A stretch of DNA of 40,000 bases from Glandiceps talaboti (GCF_964340395.1 NC_135556.1:9327501-9367500); one strand, 5' to 3'. Numbered from the stretch's first letter, positions 26,701 to 35,755 are shown. The notes: generated by a model from the sequence alone, not told the origin. Made by a program: numbers and translations.

Positions 26701-29700
26701 CACTTTGGTAATAATCAGAAGAAGAAGATGACACACATTTCTATCTAATCTCACAAATGAACACTTTCAAAACCTGCTTTTGTCTTCACACAGAACTATT
26801 TAGCATATATTTGTATATAACACAATATACACGATATGACAAGTACTATCTTGACATACTGTCTCTGTTATCGATTATCAAGACAAATTATTCATAACCG
26901 TCACCTGAATTATACAACATAGCCTAATTAATTGGAAGCATTACCTGAGGTGTTTTTGACAGCTTTTCAATGATACGTATCAAATGGTGTCAAGCATGAT
27001 CATTTACTGAACATACATGTAACATGATTAATTAGATGTTATTCTCCACTATTCAGCCAAGGAAATTACGAGTGACCTAAGGGGTCTTTGTCACTACAAG
27101 TAGATACACGAGTAGTGACAACCCTTAGGTCACGAGTATGTTCTGACTAAATACAGAAAAATATTGGAGAATAACATAATTATACTAGTGCTAGTAATAT
27201 CAAAGAAAAATTAGGGAAAGTAATCGTAAATTTGGAACATTTTGATTCATATTACGAACACAGCAGAACCCACTGTGGAACCCACTATGTTACTCATAAA
27301 ATTCAAAGTGGAACCTTCTATCTTACTTATAAAATTCACCATGGATCCTTCTATCTTACTAGTAAAATTCAGTGTGGACTCTACTAAGTACGTTACTCAA
27401 AAATTCAAAGTGGAACATACAATATACATGTACAACATGTATGGTACTGGTAATCATCAATTTTGGAACCTACTATGTCTTGAACCTTCAATCTTACTTG
27501 TAATATTCAACATAAAACCCACAATGCTCCTTGTAAATTCAAAGTGGAACCCTCTATTCTGCTAATAAAATGTGAAACCCACAATTTTACTAGCAAAATT
27601 CAATGTGAAACCCTCTTTCCCACAAATAAAGTGCCTATTTTCAAGAGCCACACATAACTCACTCACCATCATCAGTTGGTATATGTTCCTGATCTCCCTC
27701 AGTTGTTGTATGTATTGTAATCAATTGTGACACATTTTGGTCACTGTCTTGTTCTATCCTGTAATTACTTAACCCCATCTCATCATCACCTTGGCTCCTT
27801 CTTGTGCTTGAATTCTGTTGGTATACATGATTTACAAATAAATACATGATTCTGCAATCCAGAAGCAGTAGAATTGAAAACAAGTGTTTACTGCTTTGTT
27901 TGTTTTTTGAGTTCATGACAGAGTTGCATTTATTCTGTAGCCGTACAAAATCTAAACTCAATAAGGTATTTGCTATATATCAACAATTATAACCATTTGC
28001 ACTACTTTGGTTTCTTTTCATAAATGAAGACAATTTGCCTACATATTACAAAGCATAAACAGCACACTCTCCTCAGTTGCCTACATTTACGTGTACCTTG
28101 TAAGGCCTGCATTGACCCCATTACAGCAAAAATTATAAATGCGTTCAGTTTTGCTGATCACACATATTTGATAAAACCACATTCAACCAAGAAACATCAA
28201 CAAAAACTGAGCTAAGTAACCTCTGTTTAATTATAATTTTACCAAATGAACTGTGTTGGGTGTATGCAACCAGATCTATACTGTACATGTATACACAGTG
28301 AGTGCGAAATTCAAATGACTTACAACTGATGACATCAGACCGTGGACGAACGGAACCCGTTACAAATAGGGAAAGTAAACAAATGAATTGGAATAATAAC
28401 ATTTGGCTCTGCATGTTGGAACAGCAGAGACTTCTATTATATACCATGGTTTGATAAGAACGGTTTTATGGCCTCTATAGGTGTACATGAAATGCCATGG
28501 GAACTAGAAATTTGTTTGTGAACCTAAACTGTTGTGTAAAGCGGCCATTAAACTGTCCTTATTAAATGATGGAATGTAATACAAGTCTATCTATACTTCC
28601 AACATGCTGTGCCAAGTGTTAGTAATCCAATTCAGTTGTTTATTAATTTTCCTGTTTGTAACAGGTCCGTTCATCCACACGGCTGAGTCTGATGTCGGCA
28701 GTTGTAGCACAAGTGTAGAGTAGTATCTGGTTAAACCTACAATGTACTCACTGCATACTGGACCAGGTTTATTACTTACAGCACAGATGATATTTATCTC
28801 AGTCTTTGTTTATGTTACTAGCTGTACAAATGTTACCTCTCTTGATGTTATTACTTAGTAGCTTGGAGGAGGGGCTCTTAAATATATACTTGATCATTGA
28901 AACTGAACGCAATTATAATTTCAGCTGTACCCAATATGAATGAGGTACTACTCAAGATTGAGTTTGACATTGATCTCATTACTTCGGATTATATTTACTG
29001 GTAAACTGTTCAATGTTACATATGTACAATAAGTAAGTCTTAGAGATCAGAATCAGATTCACATTGGAGGACAATATGAGGGTACATGTATATTAATTCT
29101 CATATAGTCTCATACGGCCACGGAAAATCACAATGACACCCATGAATGCCGTAGGGACTACAGGATATATCCCACTTCACACCCACCATAAAATATTACT
29201 TCTACAGACTTTTCAATAAGTTTAAATTCATTATGAACAGCAGTGTTACAGACACATCATGGAATAGTGCCATCTACCAACAAACACATCAGCTGACTTG
29301 AACTTTGACCCCTCTATCAAATGTCTTGCTTACATTTCTGATTTGCAGGTAATTTTTTCCTGTACAAGCTTAGACATCTCCTGTCAAGTGAGTGTGAAGG
29401 GGAATATCTCCTGTAGCCTCAACATTATTTAGTTCTTGTTTGACTGCTTTTGTCTGCGTGTTATTGTGATTTTTCAAAAAAGCTGAATACTGATTCTGAG
29501 ACCAACTTTATATACATCATTTTTACATTGTAGTCTACACTGATCAACAATGAACAGTCAAATTAATCTTGCATTAAACATTTAGCATTTTTCCTCAGGT
29601 TGGCAAACTGCGATAACGGAAAGGGGAGCATGCATGGTTAAACTGGTATACATGTACTTGCCAATTCACTGTATCATAAATTTGGTGAGGATTCCCTGGT

Positions 29701-30146
29701 AATATGACGGGGAAACTCTGGTAGATTTTACTTGCTTATCACCTTTAACAAAAACCCTGAACATCATGACTATATATTACTTTTCAGTGAATTTGCCAAT
29801 AGCAAATTAATGACGTTATTACTATTAGTACAACCTGTGAGTGCAAAATGCAATATCATGTGATTTTAATATTTAGGAAAAACTTACCTCCTGATATGCC
29901 CCCTGTAAATACACATAGATATGAGAGACATTTCTCTCATAACATAAGTTACAGTACATGGCGAGGGACTGACTATCAATAGCAGCAAAATGCAGTTGGT
30001 TATTGCATTGACTAAATAAACTACTGTGTACATTGATATGTATGCATGTAGTATGGCAATATACGGTCATTGACATTAGTGTATAACCCTGGGTTATCTC
30101 AGGGTGTGTTCATGCCCAAAATACTCACCGTTCCCTCTAAATCCAT
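17947..30146 (-). CDS. Spliced gene for a four-pass membrane protein, TMEM272-like, with PPxY motif
   Basis: Seven coding exons can be joined with GT-AG introns at 30128-29903, 29887-27815, 27666-24250, 24054-22305, 22244-21074 and 20872-18204. Phases agree at every junction (0, 0, 1, 1, 1, 1). The product is 297 residues. Residues 1-125 are hydrophilic and acidic, with PPPPYDEV at 62-69, a potential WW-domain (NEDD4-type ligase) ligand. Hydrophobic segments lie near 129-146, 160-182, 198-217 and 252-280. From memory of the family, the pattern of Cys followed by PLVPIHLRVSG, then NFLIFFILLGWYIYGN, then Tyr/Cys and an FALFFW segment fits TMEM272-like proteins, whose function is essentially unknown. 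The start is the ATG 18 nt before the first donor; two upstream ATGs open only very short frames. The gene model is stronger than the family name. Confidence 0.72.
18286..18311. repeat. Short 26-bp palindrome of the family C type
   Basis: GGTATTTTCACTGCAGTGCA followed by AATACC is self-complementary except for one mismatched pair, and shares the GTATTTGCACT words of the larger palindrome 175 bp away. It is probably an internally deleted copy. Confidence 0.55.
18486..18593. repeat. 108-bp near-perfect palindrome, dispersed family C
   Basis: The arms run from CATACTCAGGGGTATTTGCA to the inverted TGCAAATATCTTGAGTATG, meeting at CTTTCATGAAAG. A related hairpin is at 25518-25620 in the same orientation, and both are followed by CATGCATC...ATGGGGTTCT. 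No coding content. Confidence 0.75.
18640..18990 (-). mobile_element. Second tRNA-derived SINE family, minus orientation
   Basis: On the minus strand there is a box A-like TGGCCAAATGGTTA (18979-18966) and a degenerate box B-like GGTACAAGCTCC (18931-18920) at normal tRNA spacing. The 3' region holds GTGAAGCGCTTTAAGC and a TATTTAAATA end near 18650, resembling the AAAGCGCTTT...TATAAAT tail of some animal SINEs and LINEs. Box B is mutated, so the copy is probably silent. It lies in intron 6 of the main gene, in sense orientation. Confidence 0.65.
20567..20849 (+). mobile_element. tRNA-derived SINE, complete, with target-site duplication
   Basis: The head carries an RNA polymerase III box A (TGGCCGAGCGG, 20573-20583) and box B (GGTTCGAACCC, 20616-20626). 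The body holds a conserved-looking core (AACGCAGGTTTTCCCCGGG, about 20708-20726, then CACTCCGGTTTCCTCC) shared with two other copies here. The tail is (ATT)n. The 7-bp word AAAGGGT at 20560-20566 and 20850-20856 fits a target-site duplication. It lies in intron 6, antisense to the gene, and ends about 20 bp from the exon 6 donor. Confidence 0.88.
20873..21073 (-). CDS. Exon 6 of TMEM272-like gene (membrane segments 2 and 3)
   Basis: The exon is 201 nt, phase 1 to 1, with acceptor TTTTCTTTAG and strong donor GTAAGT. It encodes residues 146-212. CMAENDCQAAPLVPIHLRVSG leads into membrane segment 2; a short charged and Cys-containing loop follows, then segment 3 (NFLIFFILLGWYIY). It is the most family-diagnostic exon. 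Its 5' portion is repeated twice upstream in the intron. Confidence 0.75.
21012..21355. repeat. Three tandem diverged copies of the exon 6 5' part plus flanking intron
   Basis: A block containing the 5' portion of exon 6, its acceptor and upstream intron repeats with spacings of 128 and 136 bp, measured from the word GAATATG at 21085, 21213 and 21349. Copy 1 is the live exon end. Copies 2 and 3 keep recognisable pieces: the GAGAATGACT region, GTCAGTGG, GGAATACTA and CATATTAATGAGCT. On the minus strand, copy 2 still reads CMSENDYPSTP. Neither extra copy keeps the full exon or its donor. Confidence 0.75.
22245..22304 (-). CDS. Exon 5 of TMEM272-like gene (first membrane segment)
   Basis: The exon is 60 nt, phase 1 to 1, with acceptor GTATTCAG and donor GTGAGT. 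It encodes GGGYPFIAMMVLLAVPQLWF, a single hydrophobic segment. It is too short to stand out as an open frame and was recognised by its splice signals and by phase agreement with exons 4 and 6. Confidence 0.68.
23515..23912. repeat. (TTTA)/(TTCA) degenerate microsatellite in intron 4
   Basis: Imperfect TTTA/TTCA repeats with a pure (TTCA)n core (about 23754-23800) and a short (TA)n stretch near 23677-23702. Overlapping open frames are artefacts. Confidence 0.95.
24055..24249 (-). CDS. Exon 4 of TMEM272-like gene (PPxY motif)
   Basis: The exon is 195 nt, phase 1 to 1, with acceptor ACTTCTAG and a weaker donor GTAATA. It encodes residues 61-125: EPPPPYDEV, then an Asn/Gly-rich stretch, a CSGC pair, and a basic end just before the first membrane segment. 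The PPPPY motif immediately follows the exon 3 junction. Confidence 0.68.
25085..25326 (+). pseudogene. LINE remnant: C-terminal fragment of a CR1/L2-type ORF2
   Basis: A frame ending at TAA 25311-25313 contains KTKGHSLKLFKDRSRLDVYK, then YFFSQHVADIWNSSQENV. This closely fits the conserved last 70 residues of CR1/L2-like LINE polymerases (consensus from memory: RGHSxKLFKxRSRLxVRKxFFSxRVVxxWNSLP). A short A-run (about 25310-25326) follows. The fragment is heavily 5'-truncated and lies in intron 3 of the TMEM272-like gene, antisense to it. Confidence 0.75.
25518..25620. repeat. Palindromic repeat family C, second copy
   Basis: GGTATTTTGGGTATTTGCA...TTCACATGTGAA...ATGCAGATACCCTGGGTATACC folds on itself. 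Downstream GGTCATGCATCATGGGGTTC matches sequence after the copy at 18486. Confidence 0.65.
25929..26805. repeat. 36-bp inverted repeat pair flanking a LINE fragment
   Basis: TGCTAAATAGTTCTGTGTGA and onward through AGACAAAAACAGGTTT at 25929-25964 is the reverse complement, with about one mismatch, of 26770-26805. The interval holds the LINE fragment with AAT tail. Confidence 0.7.
25950..26428 (+). pseudogene. LINE remnant: second non-LTR C-terminal fragment with 3' UTR and AAT tail
   Basis: A frame ending at TAA 26223-26225 reads TGLMYKVLNNLAPDYL, later NVHSRNTRSAAREDLYIPKH and YSGVKIWNSLPLDLKS, a typical LINE ORF2 C-terminus. A 3' UTR follows, holding AGCCACTGGCTC and AATAAA, and ends in (AAT)n near 26428. 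It is a different family from the fragment at 25085. It sits in intron 3, antisense to the host gene, between two inverted 36-bp repeats. Confidence 0.8.
27036..27177. mobile_element. Small foldback element (142 bp) in intron 3
   Basis: Outer inverted repeats are ATGTTATTCTCCA and TGGAGAATAACAT. Inner inverted repeats are GTGACCTAAGGG and CCCTTAGGTCAC, then TTGTCACTAC and GTAGTGACAA. The middle word (AAGGGTCYTTGTCACTACRA) recurs near 9785-9805, suggesting a dispersed family. Confidence 0.7.
27216..27635 (+). repeat. Family E start followed by a degenerate 33-bp minisatellite
   Basis: The first 50 bp (GGGAAAGTAATCGTAAATTT, then GGAACATTTTGATTCATATT) match family E. Then units of about 33 bp, consensus near GTGGAACCTTCTATCTTACT then TATAAAATTCAAA, repeat irregularly to about 27635. 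Over the first four units the plus strand is open and reads as 11-residue units (VEPTMLLIKFK, VEPSILLIKFT, MDPSILLVKFS). It lies in intron 3 of the host gene, antisense. I treat it as non-coding. Confidence 0.6.
27667..27814 (-). CDS. Exon 3 of TMEM272-like gene (acidic N-terminal region)
   Basis: The exon is 148 nt, phase 0 to 1, with acceptor ACCAACAG and donor GTGAGT. It encodes residues 12-60, rich in Asp, Glu, Gln, Ser and Thr with no hydrophobic stretch. The acceptor has a weak pyrimidine tract. A better-looking AG 37 nt upstream (after CTGGATTG) would break the phase with exon 2. Confidence 0.62.
28323..28704. mobile_element. Foldback MITE family A, copy 2 (in intron 2)
   Basis: It aligns end to end with the element at 676-1033, for example GACATCAGACCGTGGACGAA, GCATGTTGGAACAGCAGAGA and CCATGGTTTGATAAGAACRG. 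TA lies at both ends (28321-28322, 28705-28706). It is again a near-complete inverted repeat. It lies in intron 2 of the TMEM272-like gene. Confidence 0.87.
29888..29902 (-). CDS. Exon 2, 15-nt micro-exon of TMEM272-like gene
   Basis: The sequence has a pyrimidine-containing acceptor ending TTTACAG, then 15 nt encoding GAYQE, then a strong donor GTAAGT. The length is a multiple of three and the phase is 0 on both sides, so including or skipping it keeps the frame. Its reality rests only on splice signals and phase. Confidence 0.5.
30129..30146 (-). CDS. Exon 1 coding part of TMEM272-like gene
   Basis: The frame starts with ATG at 30146-30144 and encodes MDLEGT, ending phase 0 at a consensus donor GTGAGT (30128-30123). 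Two earlier ATGs on this transcript end within a few codons (TGA or TAG), so this is the first ATG that can join the downstream frame. The 5' UTR presumably extends upward from 30147; its start is not visible. Confidence 0.55.
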
Positions 30147-30560
30147 GTGTTCATAGCCAAGTTATCATGGTAACGACTAAACGTGTCGCTCTACATTCTC
30201 CAATGCAGAATGTCGTGTTTTGATAGAGGGGGCCAACACTGATAAAATCGTAAACGATGAGTTCCCCTAGAAGTCAACAACGATTTCAACTGAAAGTGTT
30301 CGTGCGTTGGTGGCCACTCTTACCAAAACACTGTCCACGTCAGATAACAGATGTTATTAAAGCATCTTTCCACAGAATATGTAAATTCAAATGCAATTAT
30401 TTGGGTATCCTTTTATCGTGGGTACTGTTAGAATGCGCACATCAGCTTTCACTTACTGCTTGACCTCTCACCTTTACAAGGAATCGCCGTTGGTGGCGCC
30501 TTAACAACCCACGCCCGAAATCCTCGACACTCCGACAGGACATTATATCAATAGACTGAG
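30147..30560 (-). promoter_or_regulatory. Likely promoter and 5' UTR region of the TMEM272-like gene
   Basis: This is the region upstream of the start codon, with local CpG and GC enrichment (30300-30320, 30480-30540) against an AT-rich background. No TATA box or start site can be fixed. An open frame on the plus strand (30257-30463) has no recognisable product. Confidence 0.4.
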
Positions 30561-30702
30561 ACATGCCGTACTCGCCTTAGAAGTGATTCTCAGTGCATGA
30601 ACAGTGTTTATTATTATGATTCCCACGAGTTTGTTACTTCCTGCTAATTTCTGATCAACATTTGCAAAGTTGTGACAAAAATTGATGTTTGGAAACTTAC
30701 AT

Positions 30703-30861
<159 letters not shown>

Positions 30862-31084
30862 CTAAGGCTATAGGTTTTTTTTAGTCTCTAACCGTGCATG
30901 TTAAAATCTCGCCTCCAACGTTTGCGAAAGTCTATTGTTTTATCTGTCAACGGCTGCAAGATCATACACATTTTCGAATTCAATTCATTTCATAACATAA
31001 CTGTACAACAAGACATGAGTGGGTCCATCACATTAAATTGGAACAGCGCCCCTTAAAATTACTTGCATAGTAAAGGGATCGGCG

Positions 31085-31358
31085 CCTTCAGTAATAGTAA
31101 GTAAAGGTTGTTTATTATAGTGACATGTGATATACATTTTACAAATTGGCAATAACAATATCAGAAAGCAAACACATCACCCAGCCCACCGGGCTTATTA
31201 GTCACTACAAAACTGAATTGCTCGTATAAAGCACTTAAAAATAAGGGGTGCAAAGAGGACAGTCATAACAAGTAAAGAAAAGTAACATACTACATTGTTA
31301 TATAAAGATGATTACACCTTATCTGGTGTAAGCTTTGTGAATAAATTTACAAGTTGCT
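31085..31358 (-). mobile_element. Probable 3' UTR and end of the truncated LINE
   Basis: This is the non-coding sequence directly after the LINE stop codon in the same orientation. Read on the minus strand it ends around CTTTACTTACTATTACTG before unrelated sequence. The exact 3' end and target duplication were not resolved. Confidence 0.5.
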
Positions 31359-32456
31359 CTAGGCATTGATCATTATAAAGTTCCATTTCTCAGTCTCATT
31401 AAAGTTTACAAAATTTGGATTAGACTCAAGTATAATATTGTAAAAATGTGTTCTTAAATCCTGATAGAATGAACAGTGAAATAAAAAGTGAGATTCATCC
31501 TCAATTGAATCTGCATTACATAACACACAGAGGCGAGCATGTAACACCTCGCCCCTAAAACGACCTGTTTCAATCCTGAGTGGAAGTATTCCTATTCGTA
31601 ACTGAACAAAAAGAGAACGTTCAGCTCTCGACAAATCTAAATCTAAATAATTTTCACGGCGATATGTTCTTTTAAAGATACTGTACGTGCGTAATTTCGG
31701 TTTGTTACGAACATGCATATACCAGTTTTCAGTACAATTCGACTGTTTATGTAACCTGACAATCCCAGTATCACATGGAATCAACTCATCAATATCTAGA
31801 CTTTCAAAGATGTCATACATTTCAGAAGACCAATTGCCGACACACAGCGCATGGTCCCAAAAGAAAATCTTACTAGTTAACCTATCACTGTCAAGGTTAC
31901 AAAGTCTGTTCCAATACCGGGCCATATTACCCCACCTACTCGCAATACACGAATCCCAACCAGTGTCTCCATTAATAGCGAGAGTAGGTGCGAATTTGTG
32001 AACACCTAAATAAAACCTTATTGCCCGATTCTGAATTAAATCACACGACGAGAAGTTTTGAAAACCCCAGATACCCGAGCAATATTCAAGAATTGGTACC
32101 ACAGATGCGTTGAACAATTTAGTGAATGTATTAAAACCCATATTATTCAGTGGCCTGAATTTGGAACAGACTGCACCTAAAGCTCTACCAGCCGACTCAG
32201 CAAGCGCATTAGCAGTAATAGAAAAGTCAAGAAATTCATGCAAAACAATACCCAAATATTTGTACTTAGTAACAATCTCTATTGTTTCAGTACCGATCAT
32301 AAAGTTAAAACCAGTAGAAACAGTGCCTTTCTTTCTAAAATGAATTACTTTTGACTTCACTATATTTGCTTTTAATCGCCATTTTTTACACCAAGCAAAG
32401 AAAATATTTAACATTTCCTGAAGACCATCCTCGTTATCGGACAGAAGTACAAGTAA
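31359..32456 (-). pseudogene. 5'-truncated non-LTR retrotransposon (LINE) reverse-transcriptase C-terminal region
   Basis: The 388-codon frame (32525-31359) holds the end of a LINE ORF2. LVLLSDNEDGLQ (residues 25-36) is the stretch normally just after the catalytic FADD, followed by a KSKVIHFRK segment, YKYLGIVL (88-95), EYCSGIWG, a long C-terminal region and a CCHC-like CxxC...HxxxxC cluster at 333-351. The catalytic Asp pair, the rest of the polymerase and the endonuclease are absent, so it cannot transpose. The first 24 residues come from a homopolymer tract, not the element. The reading frame is otherwise intact, suggesting a fairly young copy. Clade not assigned (CR1/L2/Jockey-like group). 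Confidence 0.85.
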
Positions 32457-32553
32457 TAACAGTTTTTTTTTTTTGTTTTTTTTTGTTTTTTTTTGGGGGG
32501 GGGAATTAGGCCCGGGCTGTTGCATAAAATGTGACCCTCCCCTGATTCCTTAG

Positions 32554-32665
32554 GGATGTGGAACAAAGTACTTTTCATTACAAAGATCTGGAAGATGCAG
32601 GTGACATGGTAGCAAGCGATTCGTCCCACGAGGATCCAGACTACATTAGGGCCGGGCATTTATAA
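32554..32665 (+). other. Short coding-like segment of unknown origin next to the LINE
   Basis: After an acceptor-like TTCCTTAG, the frame reads DVEQSTFHYKDLEDAGDMVA, then SDSSHEDPDYIRAGHL and TAA (32663-32665). The acidic, balanced composition looks like protein rather than chance. A possible donor (GCAG|GTGACA) lies inside. It could be an exon, an exon fragment carried by a transposon, or chance. Confidence 0.2.
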
Positions 32666-33002
32666 CCGACTGGGGGGGGGGGTGTTTTGGTGTTGACATG
32701 GGTTTTCTCAACCCTAACCCCAAACTCCTATGACCAAAGCCAAAGTGACCATCCCAGTAAAGTACAAATTTTCCAAAATCACCCCCAGCACCGGGGGTAG
32801 AGCCTCCAATGGCAAGAGTCTGGGTAACTGAGACTAACATATATGTTGCATCAAAGGTCAATGAAGGATGGCGCGAAAAATCAGGTCAGGTGATGGGTAC
32901 ATTATATGCTTTGTAATGTTGTGGATTTCCATCATTGCGTGAGCATCTACCATTGATACTAGGTATAGTATACTCACTTCTTTTGTATGCAATGTAACAA
33001 AT

Positions 33003-33130
33003 TAATTATTTATTTATTTACCATCCAACAGGCATTGCCCAATAACAGGAGGAAAGTTCAGTGTTAATGAAGGAGGAAACCGAAGTACTCAGGGAAAACC
33101 TGCGTTGTTCGGTTGGGGAGTGATCAGTTT
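33003..33130 (-). mobile_element. Truncated SINE copy of the 20.6-kb family
   Basis: The reverse complement contains CGAACAACGCAGGTTTTCCC, then TACTTCGGTTTCCTCCTTCA and AACACT, matching the core of the SINE at 20567. It ends in a TAAATAAATAAAT tail. The tRNA-like head is missing, replaced by a G/C-homopolymer-rich repeat. Confidence 0.75.
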
Positions 33131-33310
33131 TTATGGCCGGGGATGGGCCGGTGACTTTTTGTTCATGTTGTACTTAAAAATAGTGACCCCCCTGCAATTC
33201 ATCCACAAAACAATCCAACCCCTCCTCTGACAAATAAAAAAACACAATGACCCCCCCCCCCATCTGTTGACAATAAACACTCTTTTTGGTCTTGCAAAAG
33301 ACACTCTATT
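33118..33310 (+). repeat. Dispersed repeat rich in CCCC runs, copy 1
   Basis: It starts GATCAGTTTTTATGGCCGGG and contains several GTGACCCCCC and ATGACCCCCC words. The head matches the reverse complement of 35720-35752. It abuts the truncated SINE. Confidence 0.55.
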
Positions 33311-35629
33311 CTCAAAGCATAATACCGCACACTGCATAGTTAATTTTACATGTTACATTTTCAGTAATTTTAAGTGTATCTGGTAAATTGCTAACCAAAA
33401 TCCATTGTTTCACATGTATAAAGCTCTTTAGATAGGAACCCTATGAGAAGTATGATTGTCTGTTCACGGACATACAAAATATTCATGTTTTAGTAACCAA
33501 AAGTTCTAGGATATCTCTTAGATTGAGTGAACTATTAATAATCAGCTAACTATCAAGTACAATATTATAAATGGAGATAACATACTTGCAAACCCATGTC
33601 AATAACTGTCACACATAGTGATGTACTTGCATCATATAATGAATTGTTTACATCATATAAAGATATGTTCACATCATATAGTCAATGTGTTGTTTTCTTT
33701 AGACTTAACACAACTGCGGCTTTCCATACATGTACACGTTTGCACTCCTCAAGGCACTTGTTTGTCCTGTTCATAATTGGCACTGACTCAAAACTCCACC
33801 CCACCCCCATTCATTGACCACACTGCTAACATTAACCAAAATATTTTTGAAAGGTTTTGAATAATGAAATGTGATAAATGTCATTGGTTTCAAAATAGAA
33901 ATTAAAAAATGTCATCAAAATGTTTTCTGTACTACTGTAACAGCAGTTTCTAAACTAGATTACTAATTCAATTCACTTACTATTGGCTATGTTGTCCAGT
34001 ATATTGCTGGCAACATGATAGCCTTGAAAATAAATACATTGTAATACCAAGGAAATGTAATATTATGCTCTGCTGACAAAATTTTACTTGCAGTATACAT
34101 TCACTCAATGTGGATACTAGATATTCCAGGGGAGATGTAAAATCTAATTTTCCTCATAACTTTGCACCGTGTCAGTACGATAGAAGTCCTGGCTACTAGA
34201 TCAAACAAGTCTGTGTTTATAACTTTGTTTATCAGTCATTCACATAATATATATTCTCCGAGAATCCGATTAATATTGTGTTCACCTTGGAATATATTTC
34301 TTTCTTGGTAGTTTATGGTGTAAAACAATAGCAAGAGAAAAGGGGGTTTCACATGTAGCCTGGTAACATGTATTAAACTTGGTGATGGTCACAGGTATCA
34401 GAGAAGAAGTGAAACACAAACACTGAAAAGTAATTTTTGATAAGACATGTAGTTCGTACTATAGCTATGCAAAGTAACAGTTCAATAGTTTGTACATGTA
34501 TGATAAATCAACACATTAGGGGTGAGATCAGGAGGTAAAAAAACTAATTCTTTTAGTAAGGCTTCAGAACCCCTTCCCCATCCCCTTCTAACTAAATTGG
34601 TAAAATTGTTGCACACAGCACAATCAATTTCAAATCAGTATGTAGTATTATGTAGTGCTATGAATACAAAGCCAGTATGTAGTGAGGAAAAATAGCTCTT
34701 TTATTGGCACAGATTTCATTATAAAAGACCTCCTCTCACCCCACCCCACACTAAAAGAATTTAGTTTTTACTCTACATTGAACTATTGATCTCAACCATA
34801 AATCAATTTGGGACTTCTAATGGAGATGATTGTAGTTATCATACATTAGATGTACAAAAATATATAGGAACTAGACTAACTATATACATGGACATTGAAT
34901 ATCCAATATCTAGACACAGGCTGGGTTAGGCACTTTCAGTCACAGTGTTTGCCACATATTATTTCAAAGTGTCCTAAATTAGTTATGTTTGTGCGCAATT
35001 CCACATGTTCAGGTCAATGAAGGAACAGATTTTAGAGCCAGTAAATCTTAAGGTATTTCATTTCTTATGTGTTACATGTACAGCTACACAAGCAAGTTTT
35101 TCTACCACAAGATGACACAATGCAACTCATGGCATGCAATAGCGAGAAGTCATTTCTAACAAATAACTGTTGCTTAAAGGTGGCCATGGTGCTGTGTTGT
35201 GATGCCATACCATATGTATTGGATGTATCAAGAGACAGAGTTTTTGTTATATTTGAATGTATACTTATAGCTATTTGTTTATGGTTTATTTTATGCACAT
35301 ATATTTTTTTGTTTAATAGCTCGCACAGCGCCCGCAAGCGGCAGCATAGCTGCTCAGTGACTAGTATGCATGTGTGTCCTATATACTATGCGATGTTTTT
35401 TTGGTGGTTTTACTCAAGGATGCATTGCGGTACAATGACTACGCATGCATGTTCTATGTACGAAGTGCAATCTCCATGCTGAGAGCGCTATCTATGATAT
35501 CATCGTGAGGCAGCCGCTCACAAATGAATCTGCCCAGCTGTGCGAGCTTAGGGGCTTTGGCCTAGTTATGATATTACATGTATGAACATTTAAGTGCAGG
35601 AGCGTGGCTCATATGATTTTGTTTAGTTG
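33311..35629. other. No supported gene
   Basis: AT-rich sequence. The longest non-repeat frame is 137 codons at 35069-35482 (plus), with one hydrophobic stretch (about residues 60-82). It has no recognised homology, and I saw no splice or promoter signals. I do not call it a gene. Confidence 0.45.
33629..33700. repeat. Short tandem repeat, three units of about 24 bp
   Basis: The word CATCATATA recurs at about 24-bp spacing three times. It is minor, with no coding support. Confidence 0.55.
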
Positions 35630-35755
35630 AAAACGAGGTCACCCCCCTTTATTCACTTCGTAAAAATGATGACCCCCCCTTCTTTGAGTCCAAAAATTAA
35701 GGTGACCCCCCTCTGATTTGCCGCTCCCCCCCCCCGGCCGTAAAAACTGATGGCT
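35630..35755 (-). repeat. Dispersed repeat rich in CCCC runs, copy 2
   Basis: On the minus strand it begins CCATCAGTTTTTACGGCCGG and then has GGGGGGTCAYC units at about 30-bp spacing. It is the inverse orientation of 33118. Confidence 0.55.

Noticed and set aside
35069-35482. 137-codon plus frame with one hydrophobic stretch
   Set aside because: No recognised domain, no splice or promoter signals I could support, and irregular composition. The length is not unusual for chance.
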